A DNA stretch of 64,000 nucleotides from Verrucomicrobiota bacterium (lineage in GTDB: Bacteria; Verrucomicrobiota; Verrucomicrobiia; Limisphaerales; J093): NCBI GenBank assembly GCA_027493615.1, contig JAOSKK010000038.1, positions 496,001-560,000 on the forward strand, read 5' to 3'. Below are positions 29,951-41,647 of this stretch, one piece after another; positions within the stretch are counted from its first letter, which is position 1, and each line of letters opens with the position of its first letter. The notes under the pieces are model-generated. The model had not been told where the DNA came from and did no database searches. It worked only from the letters and a program-made list of their open reading frames with translations. A program made the translations under genes and the position numbers.

Positions 29951-32900
29951 AGAAGGGAAGGGGATCAGGGGTAACCAGGCGGTAGAAGCGCGTGGTTTGG
30001 CGGGCTGGATCGCGGACGGCGACTTCTCCCGTGACCGCCTGCGCCGGCACTTCCGCCAGCGACATCCAGGCGCCGAGCGCAAGGTCGTCACAGAAGAGGA
30101 CCGTGTAGGTCCGCCCCGCCACGGCCTCAAAGCGGATGAGGGTCTCCACGTCGCTGAGCTCAACCGCGCGGATCGCCAACCGGCTGCCGGGATCCCGCGG
30201 ATGCGTGCCGGCCCGGAATTCCTCAAGGTTGGTCAGCCCGTCCTGGTCCGGATCTCCCTCGGGACCGTCGTCGCCGGTCGGGTTCTTCGGATCCAGGCCA
30301 TGGGCGAGTTCCCACTCGTCAGGCAGACCGTCGCGGTCTGCATCAGGATCGGGAGCGGGATTGGCTCGCCCTGCCGTGGGGGCGGCGACTTGCCAGCTTG
30401 CCGGATCCTCGGCGAACGCGACGGGGACGCGGCGCTGCAACGATTGACCGGTGCCGTCAGCACCCGCGGGCCAGGGCGGGAGCGGCGAATACTCGACCTG
30501 ATCCACGACGACGTAGGGCACGACTCCGGCGTTGGGCGTGCCGGCGGCTTGCGGCGGGTCGGGTCGGGACAGGGTCAACCGTTCGCCTTCGTTGCTGAGA
30601 TTGCCCCGGTACGGTCCGAGAATCGGGATCTCGGGAGGAACGTCGTAGCGGGTGCGGAAGGCGGCGAGCGGCCCGAAGTCGACGGCCGGGTCGAAGTTCA
30701 CGAGCAGGAGGAAGCCGCCGGGGGAGAGGGTGAAGCCCTGGGCGAACTCGAACTCGATCCCGCCCTCGATGCGCCAGGTGTTGGTGGGCGCGGCCGGATC
30801 GAACAACGGCACCGGGTCGGCTCCGAGGTTTCGCAGTTCGACGAACTCCTCGAGCGTGTTGTTGTGGAGTCCGACGGGAGGCGGCTGGAACTGGATTTCG
30901 TTGATCACGGGGGGCCGAGGAGCGGGCCGGCGTTGGGCGCCCCGAGGCTGCGGTACGCCTGGGCCACGCAGTATTCGCGGCCGGTGCTGGAGACGTGCCG
31001 CCCGAAGCTGACGCCGTTCGCGGCGGCACCGAACTCAAACCCATGCACGTACCCGGTCAGTTCGGTGCCATCGGCCGAGAAGAGGAACACCTCCTCGCCC
31101 AGCGCGCTGAAGTTGAAGGCGTTTGGGCCCGCGTTGAAATCGGCCTCCGTGAGCACCAGGAAACCGCCGGGCGGGACGATTGAGTTCGGTGGGAACACGA
31201 ACTTCCGGGGCGACGCGAAGTTGTCCGTGAGGAACCAACCGCTGAGTTCAGCCGGGTGCGCGGTCGGGTTGAAAAGCTCGACGGCGTCCCGGAGCGGCGG
31301 GTCGGTGTGGGTGAGGATCTCGTTGATCAGCACGGGAGGGAAGACCGGCGGCGCGGGGTCCGTCTGACCTGGGGAACCACCCCGGTGGGCGCTGGGCCGC
31401 CAGCCCGAGGCCTGTGCCCAGGCCTCCAGCGGGCCCGTATCGTCGCGGATGACCAGCGAGAAGCCGGGGCCGTCGGTGATGCGGAACCAGGCGTCGTCGT
31501 AAGCGAAGTCGAGGATGGGTTCGCGCAAGGGGCCTTCGAGGGCGAGGCGTTCGCCGGCGTTGTCGAGGGACCCGGTGTATTCGCCCGCGACGTTCGTGGC
31601 GCCGGGATAGCGGGAGGTGAAGGCGGCGAGGTTCTTCACGAGGACGACGAAGGCGCCGGGCGCCAGACGCGTGACGGCGTGGGCGGGCGTGAACTCGAAT
31701 TGAACGCCGGCGGTGAAGCGGAAGCCGGGAAGGTCCAGGGGTACGGTGCCGCGGTTGCGGAGTTCGATGAACTCGAACGCCTCGGCATCCGCCGCGTTCC
31801 CCGGAGGCGGTTCCGGATGGTAATGGATTTCGGTGATGACCAACGGCGGGGTGGCGGCGACGTACGTCGCGGCGGCCGGACCCGACCAGGGGGTTGAGAG
31901 GGGCGGATTGCCATCGCCGCCGGTGAGGTTGCGGTGGGTAAGCTTGCGGGAACGAGCCACGAGGCGGGTGTTGCCCTCCAGCGTGACAGGTCCCGAATAG
32001 GGAAGGGCGGATGGCGAGACACCGCCACCGGGCAAGCGTGGGTCGGAGCCGTCGAGGGTGTAGAAGAGATCGGCGCCGGTGGGTCCGGAGAGTGTCACCT
32101 GGGCTCCGGGGACGATGGGGCCGGCGGGCCGGCCGAGGCGTGGCTTGGCCAGGAAGTTGGTATCGATGAAGTCGACGCGGTTCGAGAGCCAGGTCTTGAG
32201 CAGGCGGACTTCACCGGCGTAGGAGCCTGCTCGGGGGCGTGGCCGGGCCATTTCTGGACCTCGCGGGGCTGGGCCTGGGCGAGTTCGCCGGTCTGGGAAT
32301 CGATGAGGGCGTAGAGGCTGGTGAGGGCGAACGGGCCGTCGCGGAGTTCCTGCCAGCGATCGACGTAATGTTGCCAGAACTCGAGGTCGCTGAAGAGGCG
32401 CCCCCACCAGGGCTGCGTGCTGTAGCCAAAGAAGTCGGTGCCGAGATCGCCGACGCGCGAGCGCCAGACGCGCGGGTTGGCATCGCGGCCGTCGGTGGAG
32501 TTGAGGGCACGATCAAAGTCCCAGAGGGGCCCGAAGGCGAGCCTGCCCTCGCGGGGCTTGTAGAAGTAGGCGCTGAGGCGGAGGGCATCGACGTTGAAGG
32601 TGATGATGTTCAGGAGGTGATGATCGATCCAGGAGCTGGGTTCGACGTAGGCCGCATAGCCGAGGGTGGGATGGGCGAAGTTCGGGCCCATGAGGGCTCC
32701 GTAGAAGGCGTCGAGGTAGTTCTGGAGGTAATCCACCTGGGGCTGACGCTGCGGCAGGTCGAGGACGGCGGCCCTCGGATAAACGACAACCACGCCCGCA
32801 CCGCCCGCGTAGAGGAAGCGTTCGCCGGCGCCGGCGCGGTCGATCTTCATGAGGTAACCGCCGGTCACCTGCGGCGGGCGGGTGTGCTGGTCCTCGAGCG

Positions 32901-35016
32901 CAGCCACGTCGACGCGGTCCGGGCCCCGGCTGATCTTCTCCTCGAGGATGTAGATGCCGGCGTAGTGGGCGGAGGTGACTTCGCCGGTCGTGCGAGTGAC
33001 GTAGAGTTCGACGAAACGGGTGCGGGGGGAGTAGCGACCGATCTGGCGGCTGAGGGCGTGGGCGAAGGAGTTGTGGATGAGGATGGGTTCGAAGTTGTTG
33101 GGGGCGTAGAGAACCCAGTCCGAGTCGGCCGGCATCCCGAGGAGGCTGACGTTGCGATCGTCATCGAACTCATTCCAGCATTCGACTGAGTAGCTGGACT
33201 TCGGGTAGCCGAGCGTGCTGGAGCCGCGCAGGTTGATCCCGGTGCGGACGCGCGTGTCGGGCGTGTTGGTGAGGGAACTGACTCCGTTGCGGGGCTCGAA
33301 GACGAGCAGTTGGGCGAAGACATCGCTGTCGGCGGGGATGTTCGATCGACCGAAGGTATGGAGGAGCAGGAGCGGGAGGTCCGAGCTGGCATTCAGGACG
33401 GTGGGGCCGAGCCGGAGATAGGCCTCGCTCCTTGGGGGACCCGGCAGGAGGCCGGGGACGAGGGCGCGGGCGCGGACCTGGGTGGTGTTGGTGATGGCGA
33501 TCGGGCCGGTGTAGGGCGTGGAGGTGTTGGTGGGCATGGACCCGTTCAGGGTGTAGTAGATGACCGCCTGCGGATGCGGAGCGTCAAGGTTGAGCTGGAA
33601 CGGTGTGGCGAACGTGCGGCCGCGAACGGAGAAGCGGACTTCCGGGGCAAACCCGGGGCCGCCCTGGCCGTTGGCGCGGCCGGGCGTGGGTTGCGGGAAG
33701 AAGCCCAGCATCTCGGGGGCGACGCGGTCGCGACCATACGAGACGTCTTCGCGTTGGGCAGGATAGGGGTTGAACTTGGAGACGACGTTGGTGGTCGAGT
33801 CGAGCAGGGCGAGGTAACCGCCCTGGGCGTCGAGGCGGAAGCTGGTGTGGAGCGGGTTGGCCGGTTGGGCGCGGTCCTTGCCCGAGGCGAAGATGAGCAG
33901 GTAACTGCGCGGGGCGAGGGCCACGTTGGGGAATCGCCAGCGGGTGGGGCGGCTGGCGTTGTCCGTGAGAAACCAGCCCAGCAGACTGACGCGCTCGTCG
34001 GTGGGGTTGAACAACTCGATCCAGTCCGAGCTGTCGCCGTCCTCGTCGTTGAGCGTGTTGTCGTTGTCCGCCATGAACTCGGAGATCATCACGCCCGGGA
34101 CCGGTGCGTCCGGATCCAGCGCGTAGCTCCAGGAACCGCCGGCGAAAGGATTCGCGGCGGCGGCGAAGTCGCGGATGCCGTGGTCGGGAGTCCAGTTCAG
34201 CGTGACGGTGCCGGGGGCCGGCGGGGCGAATTCGAAGACGAACACGCCGGGGGCGAACAGCGTGACGGAGGTGCACGGTTGGCCGTTCACGAGCAAGTCG
34301 CCGGCGTCCACCCCCTGGACCGGTTCGCTGAAATGGACTTCAACCCGGCTGAGTTCGCGCACGGTGGCGCGGTCCGGTGGGATCAGTTCGCTGACGACGG
34401 GCGGGGCCTCATCCACCGCCGCCGTGAGGGAGACGTTGAGGATGAAGTCGCTGCTGTTGGCGAGGGAGGAGTTGTAGCCCTGGACCGCAAGGATGTTCTG
34501 GCCGGCGACGAGGAAGCGCGCAGGGTCTTCGATGACGAAGGTCTGGGTGGGGATGGGTTCCGGCAAGGCCGGTGAGGAACTGCCGTTAACACCGGGGTAA
34601 CCGTCGGGCATGTTGAACCGCGCCACCTCCACGCCGTTGATCCAGGCGATGAAGCCGTCGTCACTCAGCGCCTCGAGTTCGAGGGTGCTGAAGGCGTGCG
34701 GTGCGGTGACGGAGAACGCGCGCCGCACGAAGATGCAGGTGTAGTTGCCGCGCATGTCGTCGAGCCGGGTCCCGGGGCTGGGCTGCGTGTCGCCGTACCA
34801 GAACGGTGCGGGGCGCAGTTCCCAGGCTGAATCGTCGAACCCGGGCGTGCGCCAGGTGGTGGGGTCGGGACGCGACGCCTCGGCCCAGCCCTTGAGGAAC
34901 CGCCAGGTGGTGTCCCAGGAAACCAGTTCCGCGGCGCGGAGCCCGGGGAGGAGCGCGCCGGCCATGAACAGAGCCGCGGGCCAAGCCGGGGCCCCGGACT
35001 TCAGCAACGTCATCAT
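29928..35016 (-). CDS. Giant secreted CotH kinase-like protein with lamin-tail domains
   Basis: Secreted protein of about 1690 residues. The ATG at 35016 gives a signal peptide (TLLKSGAPAWPAALFMAGAL); an in-frame TTG at 35046 is an alternative. In order: a sandwich domain (FDDSAWELRPAPFWYGD, LSDDGFIAWINGVEVARFN), a Big-5-like domain, a lamin-tail domain (ISEFMADNDNTLNDEDGDSS), a chitobiase-like domain (YYTLNGSMPTNTSTPYTGPI), the CotH kinase region (RTGINLRGSSTLGYPKSSYS, DRVDVAALEDQH, FGPLWDFDRALNSTDGRD), another chitobiase-like domain, three further lamin-tail repeats (EFIELRNRGTVPLDLPGF, VELFNPTAHPAELSGWF, LEEFVELRNLGADPVPLFD), a thrombospondin-3 calcium motif (DPDADRDGLPDEWELAHGLD) and the W...FYRL end module. 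Frame breaks are near 32215 and 30907. CotH proteins can phosphorylate proteins, but surface decoration is only inferred. Confidence 0.8.
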
Positions 35017-35378
35017 GAGCAGACAGAACAGCAGCCTTCTTACCAACTATCAGCCCCCCGGCTCGTGACCGGGGGCCGGGGGAAACCTGACGGAAACTCG
35101 CCCGGAGGGAAACAGTGCGCCGGCGCGAGTTTGGTGGGAGGGAACCGGTGCCGGATCGCAGGGGTGCCAACCACGGGCGGCAAGCGAGGCTTCCCGGGGC
35201 CGGTCGCCACGCAAAGCGGCGCTGAAGCGCGGCGCACTCCACGCGCTTCGCGATTTCCGCACCGCGCGGCAGGCGCAGCGCGTTGGGAGTGCGCCGTGGG
35301 CCGAAAGTAACTGTTACCCGGGGCGAGGCGGTGGTTCCGCTTGCCCTTTGGGCGGAGTTTTGGCATCACCCGTTGCCC
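35017..35378. repeat. Gap with a family-3 inverted repeat
   Basis: Between divergent genes. At about 35217-35302 AAGCGGCGCTGAAGCGCGGC and GGCGCACTCCACGCGC are mirrored by GCGCGTTGGGAGTGCGCC, giving a long imperfect hairpin around GCACCGCGCGGCAGGCGC. Related sequence lies at 45345 and 58900. The remaining bases hold no recognised gene or promoter. Confidence 0.6.
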
Positions 35379-35963
35379 ATGAACACACTGCGCGCAGCGT
35401 GCCTGTTGGGTGCCTTGGCCGGCGGCCTTCTGTTCTCGGCTTCCCGGGCCGCCGAATCCGAGGGGCCCTGGATCTCCCTCTTCAACGGCAAGGACCTCAC
35501 CGGCTGGGTGAAGGTCCATGACATCGAGTGCGAGGTGAAGGACGGGAATCTGCGGATTCTGAAGGGGATGGGCTGGCTGCGCACGGAGCGGCGCTTCCGG
35601 GATTTCGTCCTGGAGTTCGAGTGGCGCGCGCTCGATGAGAAGTACGACAGCGGCGTGTTCTTCCGGGCCGGGCTCGACGGCAAGCCGTGGCCGGACCAGA
35701 GCTACCAGGTCAACCTCCGCTACGACATGCTGGGCGGATTGGTGAAGCGGTTCACGCCCGTGGTCCCGGCGGAGACGCCGAAGATGCCGCTCAACCAGTG
35801 GGTGAAGTTTCGTCTCGAGGTGAAGGGCAGCCACGTGGCCCTGGACGTGGACGGCGAACGCGCCTGGGAGACCGACAAGGTCGAGGCGGGCGAAGGATTC
35901 CTCGGCATCCAGATCGAGGATCGGCGGTTCGACTTCCGGAATCTCCGCGTCCGCGAACTGTAG
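35379..35963 (+). CDS. DUF1080 (3-keto-disaccharide hydrolase-like) secreted protein
   Basis: DUF1080 protein of 194 residues, a jelly-roll family that includes 3-keto-glycoside hydrolases. The ATG at 35379 gives a signal peptide (NTLRAACLLGALAGGLLFSA). The domain begins WISLFNGKDLTGWVKVHD and continues with ILKGMGWLRTERRFRDFVL, FEWRALDEKYDSGVFFRAG, QSYQVNLRY, NQWVKFRLEVKG and the closing GFLGIQIEDRRFDFRNLRVR. All are family hallmarks in the expected order. It is a single intact gene, apparently monocistronic, facing the GH106-like gene. Extracytoplasmic handling of plant-type glycosides or disaccharides is inferred. Confidence 0.9.
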   Translation: MNTLRAACLLGALAGGLLFSASRAAESEGPWISLFNGKDLTGWVKVHDIECEVKDGNLRILKGMGWLRTERRFRDFVLEFEWRALDEKYDSGVFFRAGLDGKPWPDQSYQVNLRYDMLGGLVKRFTPVVPAETPKMPLNQWVKFRLEVKGSHVALDVDGERAWETDKVEAGEGFLGIQIEDRRFDFRNLRVREL

Positions 35964-36016
35964 GAGCCGACGTCAGGAGGCTCAGCGAGCAGAGTCTCGT
36001 GACCTCGACTCCTACG
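35961..36016. repeat. Weak family-2 palindrome between convergent genes
   Basis: GTAGGAGCCGACGTCAGGAGGC after the DUF1080 stop is loosely mirrored by GACCTCGACTCCTACGGG before the GH106-like stop. It is shorter and more diverged than other copies but placed where a shared bidirectional terminator would lie. Confidence 0.5.
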
Positions 36017-39000
36017 GGCGGGGATTGGTGAACTCGAGGTTCACGGGACCGAGCAGACCGGAGATCGGGTCACCCTGGTAGGGGGTCGGGCTCGTCCGGT
36101 AATGGTTGGCCAGCGTGTTGAATACCCGGACTTCGAGCCGGTTTTCGCCCGGTTTGAGCTGGCCGGACAGCCTGACCCGCCACGGCGGGGCCACGCGGAT
36201 GCCTGCCAATTGCCCGTTGATCCGCACCTCCGCGGTGGCCACCACCCGACCCAGATCAAGCCAGACGTCGCTGGCCGCCTGCGCCGAGGTCAACTCCAGC
36301 GCGCGGCGATACCAGGCCCCGCCTGAATAACACTCGAGGGCGCCCAGCTTGGACCAGTCCCCTGCGGTGGTGACGCCCCGACCGCACTGCAGCTTGATGG
36401 GCTCGGGGAAGGCCGCAGCCCCGCTGTAGCCGATCTCAGGCTCCACCCGCAGCGCAATGACGGCCGCCTCGCGCAGGGCTGTGGTTACCTCGTACCGCCC
36501 CCCACCCGCCGCACGCAAGGGACGGCCATCCGCCCAGCCCTGCACGGAGCCGCGCACCGGCAGCGTCAGCGTTTGCAGACCCGGCGGGGCCGTGAACCGG
36601 AACCATTCGGCCGGTCGCGTCCCGGCATGCACGTCGAACGGGACGAGCGCCGGATCGTCGAACCAAGTCATCGCCAGGGGCGTGCGCACGCCTGGCGGAA
36701 AGGCCGCGTTCTCCCGGCGGAGGACCAGGTAACCGCGACCGGCGTGGTCGTAGCGAACCAGCAGCGGATTGGCCCCCGACCGCAGCGCCAGCGGAGCTTC
36801 CAGGTTCGAGACACGAACGCCGTTGAGATACACAGCCGCCGGTGTCAGGACCTCGGACGCGTGCGGCCTTTCGCCGTCCTTGCGCGCGCTGAAGGCCAGC
36901 CGGACGGTGGTTGGTTCGGTGACGGTGGCGCTGGTCCAGAGGTAATAACGACCACCGGCCAACTCGGGTTCATACCGGAATTCGTTGTGTCCCGACGTGC
37001 GTCGGCCCAGGCAGAGGAAATGGTCGGTCACGTTCTTCTTGAGACCGTGCCAGCCCTGATGACCGGCGTCGCCAAACAGCCCTTGCCGCCAGGAGAAGCT
37101 GTAGGGTTTCCAGGGGAGGGACGCCCCGGCAACGCGGACGGTCGTGTCGCCTGTGAGATGGGTCATCCTGGCCAGTTCGGACTCAAGCTCGTCTCCCGTC
37201 GCTTCCTGCGGCACCGGACCCAGAAGCCAGAACTGGGGACCCACCCCGTACGGGACGCGGTCCCATGAGGAATCGTCGAAGTCCGGTTGGGACCAGGCGC
37301 GGGCATCGCCGGATTCGACGGCATAATGGAAGAAGCGGGCTTCGGGACCGATGACCGGGTCGGTGGCCGGCAGCCGGAAATCGCCGTAACGATTGTCCAT
37401 GGTGGGCTCGAGCTCGAACTCCCAGGGACCATCAAGCGCCAGTTTCTGCGTCGGTGCGGCGGCGGGCGGGGCCGGATTCTGGTGCGGCGGGCCGGGCTGG
37501 AAGACCACCACCTGCGCCTCATACGGTTCGAGGGGCAGTTCGACTTGCGTGCCGGTGGCCGTCTCGCCCACCACGCGCAACGGTTGCACCTCTCCCGTCC
37601 ACGGGTCCCACAGCTCGACGCGGCCCTTCGCGCGGAACTCGACGTGCGCACCCTTCGGCGCGTCCATCACGAAGTACACATCACGTGGTCCTACGCGGCG
37701 ATGCAGCGAGCGGACGGGACGGTCGGCCCGGGTATCCGGCACGAAAGCCCCCAAGACGACCGGGGTACGTCGGTGGGCTGGAGCAACCGACGCGCGGCCG
37801 GAAATGTGGCCGCCACCAGGGCCTCGAGCTGCGGGTCTTCGCGTCCGGCGCGGTCGCTGGCCAGGGGCAGGGTGCCGACGCTCAGCACCAATCCGCCGGC
37901 TTCCGCGAAGCGATGGGCCTGGTTCAGCGACGACCAATGGATGGCCTCCATCGCCGGGACGACCAGCGCGCGATAGGAGGAGTCGGTGACTTCGAGGCGG
38001 CCTTCCCGAACCTGCGCGCGCGCCAGGGAATCGGCGTCGATGAACTCGAAGTTGATCCCGGCCGCCATGAGCGCGCGGGCGGTGTCAAAGGCGGTTCGGG
38101 TGGCCTTGGCCCCGTCGAGGCCCGCCGCGAACGGCGCCACCGGGTAGAGCACGGCCACATCACAGACGAACGTGCCCTGACTGAGGAGATACGAGAGCCG
38201 GTCGAAGTATCGGAAGAAGACGTCCATGTGCTGCCAGTACGGCATCCGGAAGTGGTAGCAGGGCGGTGCCCATTCCCAGAACGAACCGTGGGTCGTGTAG
38301 TAGAGGCCGTGCAGGTTCAGCAGTGTGCAGCCGTAGAGGTAGTTCTCGCGCGTGGCGAACATGAGCCGCTCGGGCGTGGCGCCCCAGCCCAGGCTGTGAT
38401 AGCCCTCGAGCCACACCCGCGGGCGGCGATAGAGGCTGGCGATCGAAGCCGACACCTTGCCCTTGATGAGATCGGCCTGGCCTCCCGGAGTGTCATGGCC
38501 AGGCGTCGTGTACCACCGCGTGGCGCGGAAGTAGTCGCCAAACTCGTCAGGCTGCAATCCACGGCCGCCGGAGTCACAGGCGAAGATCAGGCCACGCGTC
38601 GCGTGCCAGCGGTAGATTGGCAGGAAGTAACGTTCCTCCATGAGCGCCATCCGCACGTCAGCGTAGTCGAGGCACACCTTGGGCGTGAGGGGACCCAGAT
38701 CGCTCCAGAGCGCCGGGAGGACTTCCCAGAGGTCGTAGCCCTTGCGGCGCCGAAACTCGGCGGCGAAATCCTCGTTCCACACGCGGTTGCCCGCCCCGAC
38801 GTGCAGCTCGTCGTTGAAGAAGTAGTTCAGGCCGGCCGCGGATTTCGTGGGTGTGGCATCCTCGAAACGCTGATAGAAATCGCGCACCACCCGCTCGCCG
38901 ATGCCCCGCAGGAGCGGATTGAGAGTGTTGGGCTGGCGCTCCGCCCGGAAGAGCCACACTTCCCATTCCCCCTGCGGGGCGGTCCACTCGAGGGTGCTGT

Positions 39001-39754
39001 GGCGGACGCGCGCGGTCAGATCGACCCCGCCCTGGGTGGGCCGGCCTTCGACGACGCGATACGCCCGCGCTCCGACCAGATCGGGCGGTGTTGCCAGGGT
39101 CAGGGTTTGACCCGCGGTGAGACGCTGGCGCGGCAGGGGGTTCGAGCTTGAGCGCGTTGAGTTCGGTGTGGGCGTAGAAGAGCTGGCGGAAGAGGTTGTC
39201 CGTCCCCGGCCAGTCCAGCGTGTAGGTGCTCAGCCCGATCCCCATTCCGCGCTCGCGACACGCGTCTGCGATTCGGCCCCAGATGCGCCACCAGGATTCG
39301 CTGAACAGCGGTGGATCAGCGGGGTAGGTGGGCCAGCCTGGCGTGTCCTCATGGGCGTAGTTGACCTGCACGCCGCTCAGCCCCTTCGCATGCAATTGAT
39401 CGAGCTGCCAGAGAAGCCGCTCTTCGTCGAGGCGATCCCCGGTCCACCACCAGAAGGGCACCTGACCGTAACCGGGCGGCGGTTGCCGGAATCCGGGCAG
39501 GGCATCCAGGTCTGGTGCCCGGCTGGGATAGCCGGCGGAGTTGGTGGGGAATGACACCGCCGTCACCGGGTCGTTGAGGGACGACGCCTCGGCGGCCATG
39601 CCGTCCGGCACGAACGGTCGCAGCAGCCCCAAGCCGGTCGCCAGCCACCTTGCCCAGCCACCGAGCCGCCGGGTTGGGGGCTGTTTTGCGGCGGCGGGCG
39701 AGCGGCGAGGCGCGGGGGGCCAGCGGGTATTCGGGATGCTGTCCGGGTGCTCAT
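36012..39754 (-). CDS. GH106-like alpha-L-rhamnosidase, secreted
   Basis: Large glycoside hydrolase of about 1240 residues, most like family GH106 alpha-L-rhamnosidases. The likely start is the ATG at 39754, with a slip near 39700 leading into the leader ARWLATGLGLLRPFVPDG. The TIM-barrel region shows PPGYGQVPFWWWTGDRLDEE, QLDQLHAKGLSGVQVNYAHE, RERGMGIGLSTYTLDWPG, YFFNDELHVGAGNRVWNEDF, ERYFLPIYRWHATRGLIFAC and TTHGSFWEWAPPCYH. The C-terminal half has beta-sandwich and galactose-binding-like stretches (DGPWEFELEP, FDDSSWDRVPYGVG, LTSAQAASDVWLDLGRVVAT, WRVRLSGQLKPGENRLEVRV). Frame breaks are near 39700, 39140, 38950 and 37800. The family call is by motif memory; catalytic Glu residues were not mapped. 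Confidence 0.72.
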
Positions 39755-40205
39755 GTTCGAGGGCGGATGGTGATGTGTCCCGGGCGTGGTGCCAAGGGAC
39801 GAGTCGCGCAGCGCGTGGTGGGCTTGACCGCTGGGGATTCTCCCGGTGCAGGCTCGGTGTGAGACCTCGACCGGCTGTAGGCGCCGACGTGAGGAGGCGT
39901 TCTGGGCCGCGGGCATTGACCCTTCGCCTCCTCACGTCGGCGCCTACTATTCCGGATTGGCCGAAGGAAGGCACAAAGAACCCAGCGCGGCATAGCCGCA
40001 ACCAAAAGACCCACAGATGGAAACGAAGGAAACGAAGGGTTGGAGAATCCTGCCAGGAATGCGCGATTCCCGGCTATGCAGTACATGTTGGTTCTTGTTT
40101 ATCGCTAGCGGTGCAAAGAGTAAGGCCCCTTGCACTTCTTGCGCCTCTTCGCGGCTCTTCGCGTGGTGGTCCATCCCACGGACCCCTCTGTAAGGGACCT
40201 CCGGG
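39755..40205. repeat. Gap with family-2 palindrome
   Basis: A near-perfect family-2 hairpin lies at about 39880-39948 (GTAGGCGCCGACGTGAGGAGGCG and its reverse complement around a 25-base loop), upstream of the GH106-like start. From 39950 to 40205 nothing coding is convincing; 40128-40172 is a TTC/CGC-rich stretch (CTTCTTGCGCCTCTTCGCGG) that looks low-complexity. Confidence 0.75.
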
Positions 40206-41480
40206 TTACGGGCGGCGCGTCCCCTTGCTCCAGACCTTCTCGGGCAAGTCGCGCACCCGGACGTCGGCCGGCGCCAGCGGAGGCAGGTCGTTCTCCGGCC
40301 GGTCGAAATAGAAGTAGGCCGTGGCCGAGACGTCGTCGCGGCGGTAGAAGTTCACCCCGCCGCGCGGATGCCGGGGATCGTCGAAGGCAGGGAGGTCTGC
40401 GCGCTCCAGGAGCCGGTGAATCGCGGGCGCGCGCCCGGTGAGGTTCAGCACATCGTCGCCGTGCGTATCGAGGACCCAGACGGGTTTGAGTTCGGCGCCG
40501 TGGGCCAGCATCTCCGCTACCCGCGCCGAACCGGCGTTGCCCATCTGCTGGATCGTCACCCGGCAGTCCTGGTGGAAGAAGACCGGATCGTCGAGATGGA
40601 AGCGGTAGAACGCGTAGAGATCGTTCGCCGAGTCGCAGACCAGCGACCCGTGAATCCGGCTGTGGTACTCCCCCTGGCCCCAGCCTGAGCCGATGTAGTC
40701 CTCCGTCCCCGTGCCCACCAGCGTCGGCAGGGCGTTGTCGCCGTCCAGATACACCTTCACCTCGCCTTCGCCAAACCACGTGCCGCGGTAGTCGGGATGA
40801 CCGATGACCCCGAGGTTGGCGCCGAGATAGCGTCCTTTGCCACGCACCCAGGGCAGGATTTCGAAGTCCTTGCCCAATTCCGTCCTGAGATCGCGTCGCC
40901 AGGTCGCGTGGAAGTAGAGCACGTCGTCGGGATGCGCGCTCACGGTCGTGTAGTTGAGGTCGTACCACACCAGCGCGTAGGCCTTCGATTCGTTGACCAG
41001 TTGCACCCGGGCGCTCTTCCGGTAGGGCATCGGGAGCGTGACGTTGTAGGAGCGGCCCTCCGGGCTCGAGAACCAGGCGCTCTCGAACGGCACGAGCAAG
41101 CCCAGGCCCACGCCGAAGAAATCGCCGATCGGCGCCGACACGGCCGGCCGGGCCGCGCCATCCCAGTACATTTCGAGGCGCACGAGCCGGCGCTGTTCGG
41201 GGTTGCGCGGGATGGTGCCGCTGAGCCAAAGGCGATGGATGATGCCCGCGCCTTCGAGGTCGGCCAGGACCGCGGTGTCGCCGGGCTTGACCACCAGGAA
41301 GGCGTCGCCCTTCGCGCCGCGGTTCGAGCGGCCGCCGGCTCCCTTCGCGCCGGTCGGGTTCTCGGGACTGACCCAGCGCGTGTGGGTACCAGGCGGAGGG
41401 GCGTGGTACAGTTCGGCGGCACCGGAGGGGAGGGCAAGGATCGCTACGTGGATCAAGGCGAGCGCGAGACGGGAATTCAT
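40206..41480 (-). CDS. DUF2961 (GH172-like) secreted protein
   Basis: DUF2961 protein of 424 residues, the family that contains GH172 difructose-dianhydride I synthase/hydrolase and related fructose- or arabinose-acting enzymes. A signal peptide (RLALALIHVAILALPSGAA) follows the ATG at 41480. Family motifs are GIIHRLWLSGTIP, VRLEMYWDGAARPAVSAPIG, DFFGVGLG, FSSPEGRSYNVTLPMPYRKS, YHATW-like YFHATWRRDL, DNALPTLVGTGTEDYIGSGW, EYHSRIHG and YRFHLDDPVFFHQDCRVTIQ. The frame is intact, and family-1 repeat C lies 37 bases upstream of the start. It sits near GH106, sialidase-related and GH127 genes, so a role in oligosaccharide breakdown outside the cytoplasm is likely; the substrate is unknown. Confidence 0.88.
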   Translation of the reverse strand: MNSRLALALIHVAILALPSGAAELYHAPPPGTHTRWVSPENPTGAKGAGGRSNRGAKGDAFLVVKPGDTAVLADLEGAGIIHRLWLSGTIPRNPEQRRLVRLEMYWDGAARPAVSAPIGDFFGVGLGLLVPFESAWFSSPEGRSYNVTLPMPYRKSARVQLVNESKAYALVWYDLNYTTVSAHPDDVLYFHATWRRDLRTELGKDFEILPWVRGKGRYLGANLGVIGHPDYRGTWFGEGEVKVYLDGDNALPTLVGTGTEDYIGSGWGQGEYHSRIHGSLVCDSANDLYAFYRFHLDDPVFFHQDCRVTIQQMGNAGSARVAEMLAHGAELKPVWVLDTHGDDVLNLTGRAPAIHRLLERADLPAFDDPRHPRGGVNFYRRDDVSATAYFYFDRPENDLPPLAPADVRVRDLPEKVWSKGTRRP

Positions 41481-41516
41481 GGCGCAGAGCGTAGTGACAC
41501 GGTTCGCTTCGGAGCA

Positions 41517-41584
41517 ATCCCCGATGTTCGTAATCGGCGGAGAAACCCACTCTGATTCCTCCGCCGATTACGAACATCGGGGAT
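41517..41584. repeat. Family-1 palindromic repeat, copy C
   Basis: The cleanest copy: ATCCCCGATGTTCGTAATCG and CGATTACGAACATCGGGGAT frame an 18-base-plus centre, and the stem including GCGGAG/CTCCGC is almost perfect. The right flank GGGGAAGTGACATGGTTCGC matches that of copy D. It lies between the symporter stop and the DUF2961 start. Confidence 0.88.
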
Positions 41585-41647
41585 TGGGGAAGTGACATGG
41601 TTCGCCTGGATCTGCTCAGGGGCCATGAACTGGACCGACGGAGCCGA

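Noticed and set aside
35017..35046. TTG start at 35046 for the CotH protein
   Set aside because: The ATG at 35016 gives a cleaner signal peptide; the TTG version adds a second hydrophobic stretch with no ribosome site at correct spacing.
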